NCBI RefSeq assembly: GCF_009834785.1
Contig: NZ_WUYX01000064.1
Span: forward strand, 4,167 to 57,006
Direction: 5' to 3'
Length of the DNA stretch: 52,840 nt
Source: Natronorubrum halalkaliphilum
GTDB taxonomy: Archaea > Halobacteriota > Halobacteria > Halobacteriales > Natrialbaceae
Positions 44,804 through 52,840 of the stretch are shown here, one piece after another. How positions within the stretch are numbered: the stretch's first letter is position 1; the number at the start of each line of letters is the position of its first letter. Below the pieces are notes generated by a model, which saw only the letters and a program-made list of their open reading frames with translations, searched no databases and was not told the origin of the DNA. The translations under genes and the position numbers were made by a program.

Positions 44804-45088
44804 TCAATCGTCGTCAGCTGTATACGCGCCTCCACGACGTTTGATTCGAGCAACGACCAATTGGTACTCGTCTCGATGGAAAGTGACCGCGAGACGGAAC
44901 TCACCGATACGTACCTTACGGCGTGGACTGTTTTGGAGCGGTTCGCCATAGTCTGGTGGGTCGCGCCACGGAGAATCGACGATTTCGTCGAGTTTGTCGA
45001 TAATGCGTTGCTGCTCGTTCGGATTGAGTGCATCGAGGTCGTCCTGTGCTTTCGATGCGAGTTCCCACGCCCACCCGTCGTCACTCAT
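44804..45088 (-). CDS. RelE/ParE-type toxin
   Basis: This is a 94-residue protein (WAWELASKAQDDLDALNP, RIIDKLDEIVDSPW, then KVRIGEFRLAVTFHRDEYQL and ARIKRRGG). These are the alpha-helix pair and beta-sheet of RelE-superfamily toxins, which cleave mRNA on the ribosome or inhibit gyrase. Its start overlaps the antitoxin stop by eight bases. Confidence 0.8.
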   Translation of the reverse strand: MSDDGWAWELASKAQDDLDALNPNEQQRIIDKLDEIVDSPWRDPPDYGEPLQNSPRRKVRIGEFRLAVTFHRDEYQLVVARIKRRGGAYTADDD

Positions 45089-45365
45089 TCGTGTCGTCAG
45101 TGCCGAATCGTTCGCGCGCTTTTTCGGCGCTCATCGTCCGTTCTTCACGGAAATCCTCCTCCGCTTGAAGGAGTGCGACGAGTTCATCGCGGTCGAACGT
45201 GGGGTGTTCGACGGCATCGCGTAAGGTATACCGAATAAATTCGCTTCGACTGTTGAATCCTCGTCCTTGCCACGTGTCTTCGATCTCGTTGAGAAACGAC
45301 CGTGTGACTTTGAAGTTTACCGTGACGATCTCGTCGTCGCCGTTGTTTGTGGCCGCTTCGGACAT
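45081..45365 (-). CDS. Ribbon-helix-helix antitoxin (RelB/ParD-like)
   Basis: This is a 94-residue protein. EIVTVNFKVTRSFLNEIEDT followed by RGFNSRSEFIRYTLRDAVEH is a typical ribbon-helix-helix; the C-terminal acidic part would bind the RelE-like toxin. It lies about 100 bases downstream of the chorismate mutase stop on the same strand. Confidence 0.8.
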   Translation of the reverse strand: MSEAATNNGDDEIVTVNFKVTRSFLNEIEDTWQGRGFNSRSEFIRYTLRDAVEHPTFDRDELVALLQAEEDFREERTMSAEKARERFGTDDTNE

Positions 45366-45468
45366 ACGCTTGTATTACCTGCGTGTTACTGTAGGTGTTT
45401 CGGCGTCCGAACGCTGAAGCTATTAGCGAGGAGAAACAGTCGTAGATCCGTGAAATTAGTGTCGTTTG

Positions 45469-45795
45469 CTACCGATTCTCACGCTGCTCTACTTTGTTCA
45501 ACTCGATCAGTAGCCGAAACATCGCTTTCACGAGATTCGCGTCGAGATCGAACTGCTCCGCGTTGTCCCCGGCCCGATCCATCACCTGCTGTTCCTGTTT
45601 CTCGTCGGTCGTCGGCAGCCCCTGTTCGTCTTTGACCTGTGCGATCGTGTCCGCGACGTACGTCCGCTGGGCGATCAGTTCCACGATCTCGCGATCGATC
45701 GACTGGATCTCCTCGCGCAGTTCGTCGAGGTCCATCTCGTCCGGTTTTCGCTGCTCGTTGCCGCCGTTCGTGGCTGTGTCGCGTTCTCGAGTCAT
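45469..45795 (-). CDS. aroQ: Chorismate mutase (AroQ-type)
   Basis: This is a 108-residue, mostly helical protein: MDLDELREEIQSIDREIVEL then IAQRTYVADTIAQVKDEQG, with a C-terminal FRLLIELNKVEQRENR. The AroQ active-site Arg and Lys residues (LREEIQ.., RTYVADTIAQVK) are in place. It converts chorismate to prephenate for Phe/Tyr synthesis. Its start overlaps the shikimate kinase stop by ATGA. Its last 33 bases are the parent of the repeated copies in the neighbouring toxin-antitoxin island. Confidence 0.85.
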   Translation of the reverse strand: MTRERDTATNGGNEQRKPDEMDLDELREEIQSIDREIVELIAQRTYVADTIAQVKDEQGLPTTDEKQEQQVMDRAGDNAEQFDLDANLVKAMFRLLIELNKVEQRENR

Positions 45796-46664
45796 AGTAG
45801 CTGTGTCCCGTCAGTTCGCGTCTGCAGTAACCGTGTCGTTCCGTCGCGTTCGTTCCATCGCTTCCGGACCGTCTCGAGCGTCGGTCGGTCACCGATGGCG
45901 ACGTAACTCGGTCCCGTTCCCGATAGCGAGACGCCGGCGACGTCGGGCAAGACGTCGATCATCGGGCCGGTCGAGAACTCGAGTGCACCGCAGAACGCGA
46001 ATCCGTTGACGGTCATAGCCTCGCCGTAGCGGCCGTCGAGAGCGAGTTCTTCGACGAGTTCGGCCATCGGTGCGATTCGCTCGCAAGCGGAGACGTCGGC
46101 GTCGGCGCTGAACGACTGCTCGGGCGGCGTGTAGACCAGCGCGTGCCAGTCGATCGGCTCGTGGGCGAGAAGTTCGTCGGTTCCGTTGTCGGTCACCGTT
46201 ACGCCGCCGAGCATACTCGCGCTGGCGTCGTCGAACGCACCGGTTACGGTTACGCCCGCATCGCGGGCGGCCCGGACGCCGAGCCGACAGGCGTCGATTC
46301 GCTCGACCGCGTCGGCTATCTCGAGAGCGTCGAGGGTCGCGAGCACGGTGGCGTTCGCTGCGGCGCTGGAGCTTTTCAGTCCGGAGGCCATCGGCACCTC
46401 GCTCTCGGTCCGTACGTTCGCACCGACTGCTGAGTCGTCGAGCCCCGCAGCGTCGGCGTAGTCGGCGATCGTCATCTCGGCACAGCGCTCGACGAGCGTC
46501 GTATTCGCGTCGGGCTGACCGGCTATTTCGGCCTCGATAGTCCCGTCGGTAGTGAGTTCGACGGTGGCTGTGGTCTCGAGGTCGATCGCGAACGCCGACC
46601 CGATCCCGGTTGCGAGCGCGTTGAGGACCGTTCCGGCAGCGGGAGCGACGGCGCGGCCGTGCAT
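45792..46664 (-). CDS. aroK: Shikimate kinase, archaeal GHMP type
   Basis: This is a 290-residue GHMP-superfamily kinase from the ATG at 46664. Its ATP-binding motif is SEVPMASGLKSSSAAANA. A second conserved motif is VSLSGTGPSYVAIGD. It phosphorylates shikimate in the common aromatic pathway; the neighbour chorismate mutase works in the same pathway. Confidence 0.9.
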   Translation of the reverse strand: MHGRAVAPAAGTVLNALATGIGSAFAIDLETTATVELTTDGTIEAEIAGQPDANTTLVERCAEMTIADYADAAGLDDSAVGANVRTESEVPMASGLKSSSAAANATVLATLDALEIADAVERIDACRLGVRAARDAGVTVTGAFDDASASMLGGVTVTDNGTDELLAHEPIDWHALVYTPPEQSFSADADVSACERIAPMAELVEELALDGRYGEAMTVNGFAFCGALEFSTGPMIDVLPDVAGVSLSGTGPSYVAIGDRPTLETVRKRWNERDGTTRLLQTRTDGTQLL

Positions 46665-46844
46665 ACTCACACTCTCTCAGACAGCGTACTTACGGCTGAC
46701 GGTCCCGACGAATTTGCCCGCCCGCGTCGTGTCGGCGTCGTTCGGTACGGAACTCGAGCAGCGGCTACCGGGAAGAGTTTGGGACTAGGCGCGGCTGACG
46801 ACGGAACCGACCGCTTTTCCCGGATCCGTTCGAAGAGGCCGACA

Positions 46845-47420
46845 ATGAGCGCACGCAGCAACGTCGCACCCAGTACGATCGGTGTCGACCTCGTCGAGGG
46901 CGGCGTCGTCGTCGAGTATCTCGACGGCCGGAACGTGTTCTATCACGGTCCGCCAGAACCCGTCGAGGGAGCGATAACGACCCCGCCGGGCAAGGAGGTT
47001 CACGTCCTCGTCACCGACCCCGACGGCGTCGAGGGCGTCATGACTTACGTCAACGACCGCAACACCCACGACGACATCCTCGAGACGACCGGCGTCGGCC
47101 GCGTGATGCTCGAGGGTGACGACGAAGAGGTGCTGTACCCCGGGGTCACCGTCTCGACGGAGGCCTATTCGATCCGTGTCGAGGCCGACCTCTCGCTGAT
47201 CGACGGACGGGTGTTCGTCTTCGCCGAAGACGCGATGAGCGAACACGCCTACGAACTCGTCGAGAACGCGGACGTCGGGGGCGATTCAGCTGGGCGTTCC
47301 GATACGAACGGGGCTCCAGCGGGCAGCGATAGTGACGAGAGCGACGCTGACGGCGCTGATACCGACGGTAACGGAACCGATAGCAACGAAAACAACGCTG
47401 ACGGCGCTAACGGGGAGTAG
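46845..47420 (+). CDS. DUF5796-like haloarchaeal protein
   Basis: This is a 191-residue protein from the ATG at 46845. The conserved block STIGVDLVEGGVVVEYLDGR with TTPPGKEVHVLVTDP and ILETTGVGRVML is recognisable as a haloarchaeal family of unknown function; my DUF number is from memory. The last 55 residues are an acidic Asn/Asp/Gly tail. Confidence 0.7.
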   Translation: MSARSNVAPSTIGVDLVEGGVVVEYLDGRNVFYHGPPEPVEGAITTPPGKEVHVLVTDPDGVEGVMTYVNDRNTHDDILETTGVGRVMLEGDDEEVLYPGVTVSTEAYSIRVEADLSLIDGRVFVFAEDAMSEHAYELVENADVGGDSAGRSDTNGAPAGSDSDESDADGADTDGNGTDSNENNADGANGE

Positions 47421-47424
47421 TCCG

Positions 47425-47670
47425 ATGCCGTTACAGAAACCCTGGCAGGACCTGGATCGAGACGCGGTCGCCAGCGCACCCGATAAGCCCGGCGTCTACG
47501 AACTCGGCGACGAATCGGGGACCGTTCGATCGGTCGGTCACGGCGTTCTCCGGGACGAACTCAAGACGGCGCTCGCCTACGACGACGCCGCCCGCGTTCG
47601 CTGGACGGAGGCACACACGCTCGACCGGGCCCGCGAACTCGCGACGGAGCACCGGGAGCGACTCGAGTAG
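47425..47670 (+). CDS. Small GIY-YIG-like protein
   Basis: This is an 81-residue protein starting four bases after the previous stop. The SAPDKPGVYELGDESGTV block resembles the N-terminus of UvrC/GIY-YIG nucleases (PxxPGVYxxxD), but the domain is truncated and lacks the full catalytic set. The function is unknown. Confidence 0.6.
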   Translation: MPLQKPWQDLDRDAVASAPDKPGVYELGDESGTVRSVGHGVLRDELKTALAYDDAARVRWTEAHTLDRARELATEHRERLE

Positions 47671-47707
47671 TCGAGCCGTCGGGTAACTGACTCCTGAACG
47701 TCTCGAG

Positions 47708-47842
47708 CTACTGAATGTAGGATGGTTCGGTATCGTCACACCGGTTTTCGTGCTCCGAAGCGTCCGACTTCTCGTCGAACAGTAGCCCGCAGGTTTCACA
47801 CTCCCACCACGTGGCGTCGTCCCGCTCGGTCTGGACTACCAT
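47708..47842 (-). CDS. 44-residue zinc-finger microprotein
   Basis: The protein begins MVVQTERDDATWWECETCGL and continues to SEHENRCDD, giving a CxxC...HxxxC-type metal site of a one-finger protein, and ends EPSYIQ. It resembles a widespread haloarchaeal family (DUF7128 from memory). The frame is short but the codon and motif pattern is convincing. Confidence 0.7.
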   Translation of the reverse strand: MVVQTERDDATWWECETCGLLFDEKSDASEHENRCDDTEPSYIQ

Positions 47843-47888
47843 ACCAATACCGTCTTTGCGAACGACAAAAGGCGTTTCTCCGGCGTTG

Positions 47889-47990
47889 TTCGCGTTAGGG
47901 GTTCGGCATGTGGTGTTCGGAGTTCGACGTTTGGCGTTCAGCGTTCGGGGTTCGGCGTGTGGCGTCTGCCGTCTGCCGTGTTCGGCGACC
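47889..47990. repeat. Degenerate GTTCGGCGTGTGG-type short repeats
   Basis: Imperfect GTTCGG/GTGTGGCGT words recur about eight times over 100 bases between the zinc-finger gene and the R2lox-like gene. There is no coding signal. Confidence 0.5.
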
Positions 47991-47997
47991 TCCCCAC

Positions 47998-48900
47998 TCA
48001 GGCGTCGAGCTCCGTGAGCTCTTCGACGTCCGGAATCTTCTCGCTCGCGGTGGTGATCTGGGTCATTCGCTGTTCGTGTTTGTTGTACGCGTACTCGCTC
48101 AGGTCGGACGGGCTCGGTCCGGGGCCTGCTTCGGTACTGGCACCGTCGTCGCTGACCAGGCTTTTCTGGACGAGCGGCACCAGCTCGCCGACCGTCTCGT
48201 GAAGCACGTCAGGGTCCACCTCACCCTCGGTGACGAGCGACTTGAGTTGTGCCATGCCGAAGCCGACGTGACGGCCTTCGTCGCTTCGGACCAGTTTGAG
48301 TCCCTCGACCAGCCCGGGCAGATCCGGAAGCTCGGGTTCGTTCTCGCCGTAAGCGAGTGTAAGCCCGTAGTACCCCGTCTGGGCCAGAATCCCCTCGATC
48401 GTCAGGTGGTAGTGACAGTGCGCCTTCGCGCGGTTCTCCGGCGTATCCTCCTCGAGGAGCCGAGCCATCGCTCGCTCGTTGCGCTCGAACAGTTCGTCGT
48501 AGGGCTCGTTGAACCAGCGGTCGTCGGTCGGCGAGGAGAGCTCCTGGCCGCGACGCTCCTCTTCGGTGTGGACGACCTCGCGCCAGTACCGGTCGAAGAA
48601 GTCCGTGTGTTTCGACTCCTCGTAGAGCTGGGTGGTGATGAACATCTGATCGCCGATATCCTCGAGAACGACGGCGAGGGGTGCGAGATCCTCCGTCACC
48701 GACTCCTCGCCGGCGCCGAACAGCGCGAGCGACTGCTTGAGCCCCTCGAACGCGGGTTCGGCGAGGTCGGCGATTCCGTCCAGGTCGTCCTCGAGGTCGA
48801 TCTCGTGGGGGTCCCAGTGCTTCTCGACCGCGTTTCGGTAGTAGTTGTGGGGCTGGGACGCCGTCTCGAGTTGCATCGCCGGCTGGTGTTTATTTGCCAT
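47998..48900 (-). CDS. R2-like ligand-binding oxidase (ferritin-like)
   Basis: This is a 300-residue helical di-metal protein. The metal ligands are visible as a first Glu in GEESVTEDL, ExxH in YEESKH, a Glu in TIEG and ExxH in SDEGRH. A Val three residues after the first Glu and a Tyr five before the third fit the Tyr-Val crosslink of R2lox proteins. It is often labelled ribonucleotide reductase beta, but no alpha subunit is nearby. R2lox binds a fatty-acid-like ligand and a Mn/Fe centre; the physiological reaction is unknown. Confidence 0.8.
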   Translation of the reverse strand: MANKHQPAMQLETASQPHNYYRNAVEKHWDPHEIDLEDDLDGIADLAEPAFEGLKQSLALFGAGEESVTEDLAPLAVVLEDIGDQMFITTQLYEESKHTDFFDRYWREVVHTEEERRGQELSSPTDDRWFNEPYDELFERNERAMARLLEEDTPENRAKAHCHYHLTIEGILAQTGYYGLTLAYGENEPELPDLPGLVEGLKLVRSDEGRHVGFGMAQLKSLVTEGEVDPDVLHETVGELVPLVQKSLVSDDGASTEAGPGPSPSDLSEYAYNKHEQRMTQITTASEKIPDVEELTELDA

Positions 48901-48986
48901 TATTATCTACACATACTGGCGGGAGTCCGATGAGGTTGTATCTCATACAGTAGGGTCTTTAAGTGAGAGCGGACGGAGTCGGTGAT

Positions 48987-49619
48987 ATGGGGCTCATCGC
49001 GGAGTTTCGGTTGACGTCGCTCGAGTTGCCGTTAACGGACGCCGTCACAGCGGTGCCGGAAGTGACGGTCTACATCCAACGAATTCTCGTCGTCGATCCC
49101 GAGCAGCCGGTCGTGCTCTGCCGAGTCGTCGACGACGGCGACGAGTTTCGCGACGCGCTCACGGCCGATCCGACGGTCGAGAACGCGGTTCCGGTGGACG
49201 AGTCAGCCGAGAACGCGCTGTACCGAATCGAACTCCGCGATCCGCCGGTTCCGATCTATCGCAAGTACATCGAGCTGGGTACGAGGCCGCTGGGCGGCAT
49301 CGTTACCGTCGACGGCTGGTGGGGCCGAGCCAGGTTCCCCGACCGGGAAGCGCTCGCGGAGTACAGGGAGTTCTGTACGGACCGTGGCGCGGCGTTCCAA
49401 CTCGAGCAACTGACTCGGGAGTCGGCGGCGGACGATCCGCCGTTCGAGCTCACGGACGAGCAGTACGAGGCGTTGATCGCGGCCCGTGAGGCGGGCTACT
49501 TTGCGGTCCCGCGGGAGACCTCGACGGACGAAATCGGCGAGCGATTGGGCATCTCGGGGCCCTCCGCGTCCGAACGGTTGCGCCGAGGCGTCGATCGACT
49601 GCTCGAGAACGCGCTGTAA
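48987..49619 (+). CDS. Bat-type HTH-10 regulator
   Basis: This is a 210-residue protein from the ATG at 48987. The N-terminal sensor-like region (LTSLELPLTDAVTAVPEVTV) precedes the C-terminal HTH-10: ELTDEQYEALIAAREAGYF, then VPRETSTDEIGERLGISG and SASERLRRGVDRLL. Such regulators control many haloarchaeal responses. It is divergent from the R2lox gene. Confidence 0.85.
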   Translation: MGLIAEFRLTSLELPLTDAVTAVPEVTVYIQRILVVDPEQPVVLCRVVDDGDEFRDALTADPTVENAVPVDESAENALYRIELRDPPVPIYRKYIELGTRPLGGIVTVDGWWGRARFPDREALAEYREFCTDRGAAFQLEQLTRESAADDPPFELTDEQYEALIAAREAGYFAVPRETSTDEIGERLGISGPSASERLRRGVDRLLENAL

Positions 49620-49703
49620 GCGATCGAGTATCGGTCCGACCGCTCGGATGTCGGGCTCAGCTGACAGGACAATTCTCAAGACCACCGGGACGGAAGGAAC
49701 GGT

Positions 49704-51956
49704 ATGAGCCAGTCGGATTCGGACGGCGTTTCGCTGTCGGTTCGCGCCGCCGAAAAGCGAGACGCCGGGCGCGGTGTCGCACGAATACCGGAGCTAGCAC
49801 GGCGACAGCTTGGTGTGTTGAGCGGCGACACCGTCGTCATCGAAGGGACGAAGACGACCGTCGCGAAGATGTGGCCGGCGGATTCCTCGGTCCCGGAAAA
49901 CGTCGTCCAGATCGACGGGGACACTCGCGCAAACGCGGGGGCCCACGTGGGCGATACGGTCACCGTCCGGACGAAGGACACGTCGAGCATCGCCGAAGCC
50001 GAGCGGGTCACGCTGACGCCACCGCCGGGGTTCACCGAGAGCCAGCAGATCGCCGAACGCGAGGCGACCAAGACACTGCGGAACCGACCGGTCCGGGCCG
50101 GCGAACAGATTCGGATCGAAGGCCTCGACCAGGAGCCGTTCAAGGTCACCGATACTGATCCCGACGGAGACGTTCGTATCACGAGTACGACGACGGTGCA
50201 GGTCGTCGGCACCGGGTCGGAGCAAACGAGCGGCAGTGCCGGTGGCTCGAGTAACAAGACAGCTACAGGGGGAACGTCCAGCAGCGGTGGGACGAGCGGA
50301 TCGGCGGCCCCGAACTCGACCTCGAGTTCGGACTCGGGTCCGTCCGTCGATGCCGACACGGAGCCGACCTCCGGCGTCACCTACGAGGATATCGGCGGGT
50401 TGGACGACGAACTCGAACTCGTCCGCGAGATGATCGAGTTGCCTCTCTCGGAGCCCGAACTGTTCCGCCGCCTCGGGGTCGATCCGCCCTCGGGCGTCCT
50501 GCTGTACGGTCCCCCCGGGACCGGCAAGACGCTGATCGCCCGCGCGGTCGCGAACGAAGTCGACGCCAACTTCGAGACGATTTCGGGGCCGGAGATCATG
50601 TCGAAGTACAAGGGCGAATCCGAGGAACGGCTCCGGGAGGTGTTCGAGAACGCCGAAGCGAACGCGCCGACGATCATCTTCTTCGACGAAATCGACTCCA
50701 TCGCGGGCACCCGAGACGACGACGGCGACGCAGAAAATCGGATCGTCGGCCAGCTACTGACGCTGATGGACGGCCTCGACGCCCGCGGCGAAGTGATCGT
50801 CATCGGCGCGACCAACCGCGTCGATGTAATCGATCCCGCCCTCAGACGCGGCGGTCGGTTCGACCGCGAGATACAGATCGGCGTCCCCGACGCCGAGGGG
50901 CGCAAGGAAATCCTCGAGGTCCACACTCGGGGAATGCCCCTGGACGACGACATCAGCGTGGACGCGATCGCACGCCGCACTCACGGCTTCGTTGGCGCGG
51001 ACCTCGACTCCGTGACGAGCGAGGCCGCGATGGCTGCGATTCGCGGTCGGCCGACCGATACGGAGGATCGCGAGGAGTGGAACCGGAGTCCGACGGTCCG
51101 CAAGCGACACTTCGACGAGGCCCTCGCCTCCGTCGAACCCTCGGCAATGCGCGAGTACGTCGCCGAATCGCCCAACACGGACTTTTCGGACGTCGGCGGC
51201 CTCGAGGACGCCAAACAGATCCTTCGAGAATCCGTCGAGTGGCCGCTGACCTACGATCGGCTCTTCGAGGAGACCAACACCAGCCCACCGTCCGGGGTCT
51301 TGCTCCACGGGCCACCCGGAACCGGGAAAACGCTGCTCGCCCGCGCGCTGGCGGGCGAAACCGACGTGAACTTCGTCCGCGTCGACGGCCCCGAAATCGT
51401 CGACCGCTACGTCGGCGAGAGCGAGAAGGCGATCCGAGAGGTGTTCGAACGGGCCCGCCAGTCCGCGCCGTCGATCGTCTTCTTCGACGAAATCGACGCG
51501 ATCACCGCCGCCCGCGGCGACAGCCACGAGGTCACCGAACGCGTCGTCTCGCAGCTCCTGACGGAACTCGACGGAATGCGGGAGAATCCGAATCTGGTGG
51601 TCCTCGCGGCGACGAACCGGAAAGACCAGATCGATCCCGCGTTGCTCCGTCCGGGACGGCTGGACACGCACGTTTTGGTTGGTGAACCGGACCGGAAAGC
51701 TCGGGAGAAGATCCTCGAGGTTCACACGCGCGGGAAGCCGCTGTCCGAGGCGATCGATATCGACGAGTTGGCGGGCGAGTTGGAGGGATACACCGGGGCC
51801 GATCTCGAGGCGCTCGTGCGAACGGCTTCGATGAAGGCGATTCGGGAGCTGGCCGGCAAGTACGACGCCGAGGAGGCCAACGAGCGGGCCGGTGAGGTCG
51901 TGATCGAACGGCGGCATCTCGAGGCGGCGCGGGAGAACGGGAAGCCGACGCGGTGA
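49704..51956 (+). CDS. CDC48/p97-type AAA+ ATPase
   Basis: This is a 750-residue unfoldase. The N-terminal double-psi barrel and second lobe (residues 1-165) are followed by a Ser/Thr/Gly-rich linker (about 172-222), unusually long. D1 has GPPGTGKT at about residue 269 and IIFFDEID; D2 has GPPGTGKT at about residue 536 and IVFFDEID, with the pore motifs between. The C-terminus lacks an HbYX tail. It extracts or unfolds proteins for degradation. Confidence 0.92.
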   Translation: MSQSDSDGVSLSVRAAEKRDAGRGVARIPELARRQLGVLSGDTVVIEGTKTTVAKMWPADSSVPENVVQIDGDTRANAGAHVGDTVTVRTKDTSSIAEAERVTLTPPPGFTESQQIAEREATKTLRNRPVRAGEQIRIEGLDQEPFKVTDTDPDGDVRITSTTTVQVVGTGSEQTSGSAGGSSNKTATGGTSSSGGTSGSAAPNSTSSSDSGPSVDADTEPTSGVTYEDIGGLDDELELVREMIELPLSEPELFRRLGVDPPSGVLLYGPPGTGKTLIARAVANEVDANFETISGPEIMSKYKGESEERLREVFENAEANAPTIIFFDEIDSIAGTRDDDGDAENRIVGQLLTLMDGLDARGEVIVIGATNRVDVIDPALRRGGRFDREIQIGVPDAEGRKEILEVHTRGMPLDDDISVDAIARRTHGFVGADLDSVTSEAAMAAIRGRPTDTEDREEWNRSPTVRKRHFDEALASVEPSAMREYVAESPNTDFSDVGGLEDAKQILRESVEWPLTYDRLFEETNTSPPSGVLLHGPPGTGKTLLARALAGETDVNFVRVDGPEIVDRYVGESEKAIREVFERARQSAPSIVFFDEIDAITAARGDSHEVTERVVSQLLTELDGMRENPNLVVLAATNRKDQIDPALLRPGRLDTHVLVGEPDRKAREKILEVHTRGKPLSEAIDIDELAGELEGYTGADLEALVRTASMKAIRELAGKYDAEEANERAGEVVIERRHLEAARENGKPTR

Positions 51957-52471
51957 GTGTGGGTCTGGCTAGGGATTGAGCGACTCGAAGACTAATCCAG
52001 CGGTTCGAGGTCGACCTGAGGGCTGATCTCATAGGGATCAGCGTGAATCTTCGGAGGTCTTCACGAGAAAAGCAACCTGCTGGGAAAATCGCACGACGAG
52101 AGAAACTATGAACTAGTCTGCTGATCCCTATCAGTAGCGTTTCCTGGCCCATGCAGTGTATGCAACCGGCACGACCCGCCGTTCGTGGTCTGGGACCCCC
52201 TGCCGATCACCGCCGTGAAACCGCCCAGCCACGTACCCGTCAACGGCAGCGAGTCCGCTGACCGCTGCGAGAACCTGACTTCGCAATCTACTTATTATAT
52301 GTTAATGAATGGGAATGAAATATTTCTCTGGTGGGGCAACTGATGTCCTGCTGAGGCAGGTCGAGATCTTAGCGTGCCGTCGTAGCTGCCGAAACACAAT
52401 CTTCCTCACCCCCCCCACTTTTCACGAGAGTTTGCGAGCGGATGTGATGGATCGAAACATCAGGAGAATCG
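51957..52471. other. Intergenic region, 515 bases, with inverted repeats
   Basis: ATAGGGATCAGC (52031-52042) and its reverse complement GCTGATCCCTAT (52120-52131) lie 77 bases apart, and a local hairpin GCTGATC/GATCAGC spans 52022-52042. The region leads into a decayed transposase and may be part of the same mobile scar. An AT-rich patch lies near 52285-52330. Confidence 0.5.
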
Positions 52472-52822
52472 ATGGTTCGGTTCCTGCCTGCAGATCACGA
52501 AGAGGAGCCACTAACGGTGTATACCGACGGATATCGCGCGTACGACCCACTTGAGAAGGACGACGAATTCGCCCGCAAATACGTTGTCCACGGCGATGGT
52601 GAGTACGCTGATGGAGATGTACACGTCAATACCTGCGAGAGCGACAGGTTGCTGGTGCGTCCGTGGCTCTCGCAACATCGAGGTGTTTCGAAAGGCAAGC
52701 TAGCACCGTATCTCAGAGTGTTCCAACTTCGGCGTGAACAAAATCAGATGATGAAGTGCCTTGTTTTGCCGCCGAATGACGACAGTCTCAGACGCTCTCA
52801 CGGTTATCTTCCGTCAGATTAA
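52472..52822 (+). pseudogene. IS1595-type transposase C-terminal remnant
   Basis: The sequence TVYTDGYRAYDPLEKDD followed by YVVHGDGEYADGDVHVNTCE, then RPWLSQHRGVSKGKLAPYL matches the C-terminal part of haloarchaeal IS1595/ISH4-like DDE transposases. The N-terminal zinc-binding and first-Asp regions are absent upstream, and the flank to the window end reads on in the same style. It is too short to transpose. Confidence 0.7.
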
Positions 52823-52840
52823 CCGGGAAATGGACGCCGT

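Overview
The window is chromosomal DNA from a high-GC haloarchaeon. The proteins are strongly acidic, secreted proteins carry Tat and SipW-type signals, operons use 4-base GTGA/ATGA stop/start overlaps, and most families are typical of Halobacteria (CbtAB, CDC48, archaeal GHMP shikimate kinase, Bat-type HTH-10 regulators). The gene set resembles the Natrialbales (Natrinema/Haloterrigena-like), but the genus cannot be fixed from sequence alone.

Layout. 0.06-8.9 kb: a Tat-exported beta-helix protein, a GNAT acetyltransferase, a class III CoA-transferase, a large polytopic membrane protein, a PP-loop ATPase and a sugar-nucleotide epimerase (a probable cell-surface glycan neighbourhood). 9.1-16.5 kb: a dihydroorotase-type amidohydrolase and dihydroorotate dehydrogenase, enclosing a SipW signal peptidase / TasA-like substrate / regulator cluster. 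16.7-20.4 kb: an acyl-CoA module (thiolase, MaoC hydratase, acyl-CoA dehydrogenase) in which all three enzymes differ from the textbook catalytic motifs. 20.5-21.8 kb: a predicted cobalt uptake operon cbtB-cbtA plus a thioredoxin-like ferredoxin. 22.1-30.6 kb: a tightly overlapping nine-gene Mrp cation/proton antiporter operon with three NuoL/M/N-like subunits. 30.8-34.6 kb: two tyrosine recombinases flanking a DUF4097 lipoprotein; one has lost its catalytic C-terminal residues. 35-42 kb: small regulators, zinc proteins, a hydrolase, two universal stress proteins, a DegT aminotransferase and a CBS-epimerase fusion.

42.2-45.5 kb is the most unusual part. It is a toxin-antitoxin island (MazEF; a VapBC pair with a frameshifted toxin; a RelE/RHH pair) lying directly downstream of the chorismate mutase gene. 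The last codons of that gene (peptide LNKVEQREN[R]) recur three more times, at about 44.72, 43.65 and 42.31 kb, always in the same orientation, so that the toxin-antitoxin modules are separated by copies. The codons differ mostly by synonymous changes, which suggests that segments carrying a foreign chorismate mutase 3' end inserted serially at this site. An IS200/IS605-like end pair with elaborate hairpins and no transposase abuts one copy, and a 57-base mazF fragment lies beside another.

45.5-52.8 kb: chorismate mutase and shikimate kinase, two small haloarchaeal conserved proteins, a zinc-finger microprotein, an R2lox-like oxidase, an HTH-10 regulator, a CDC48 AAA ATPase, and a decayed IS1595-type transposase at the right edge. 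No tRNA, rRNA or CRISPR array was seen.
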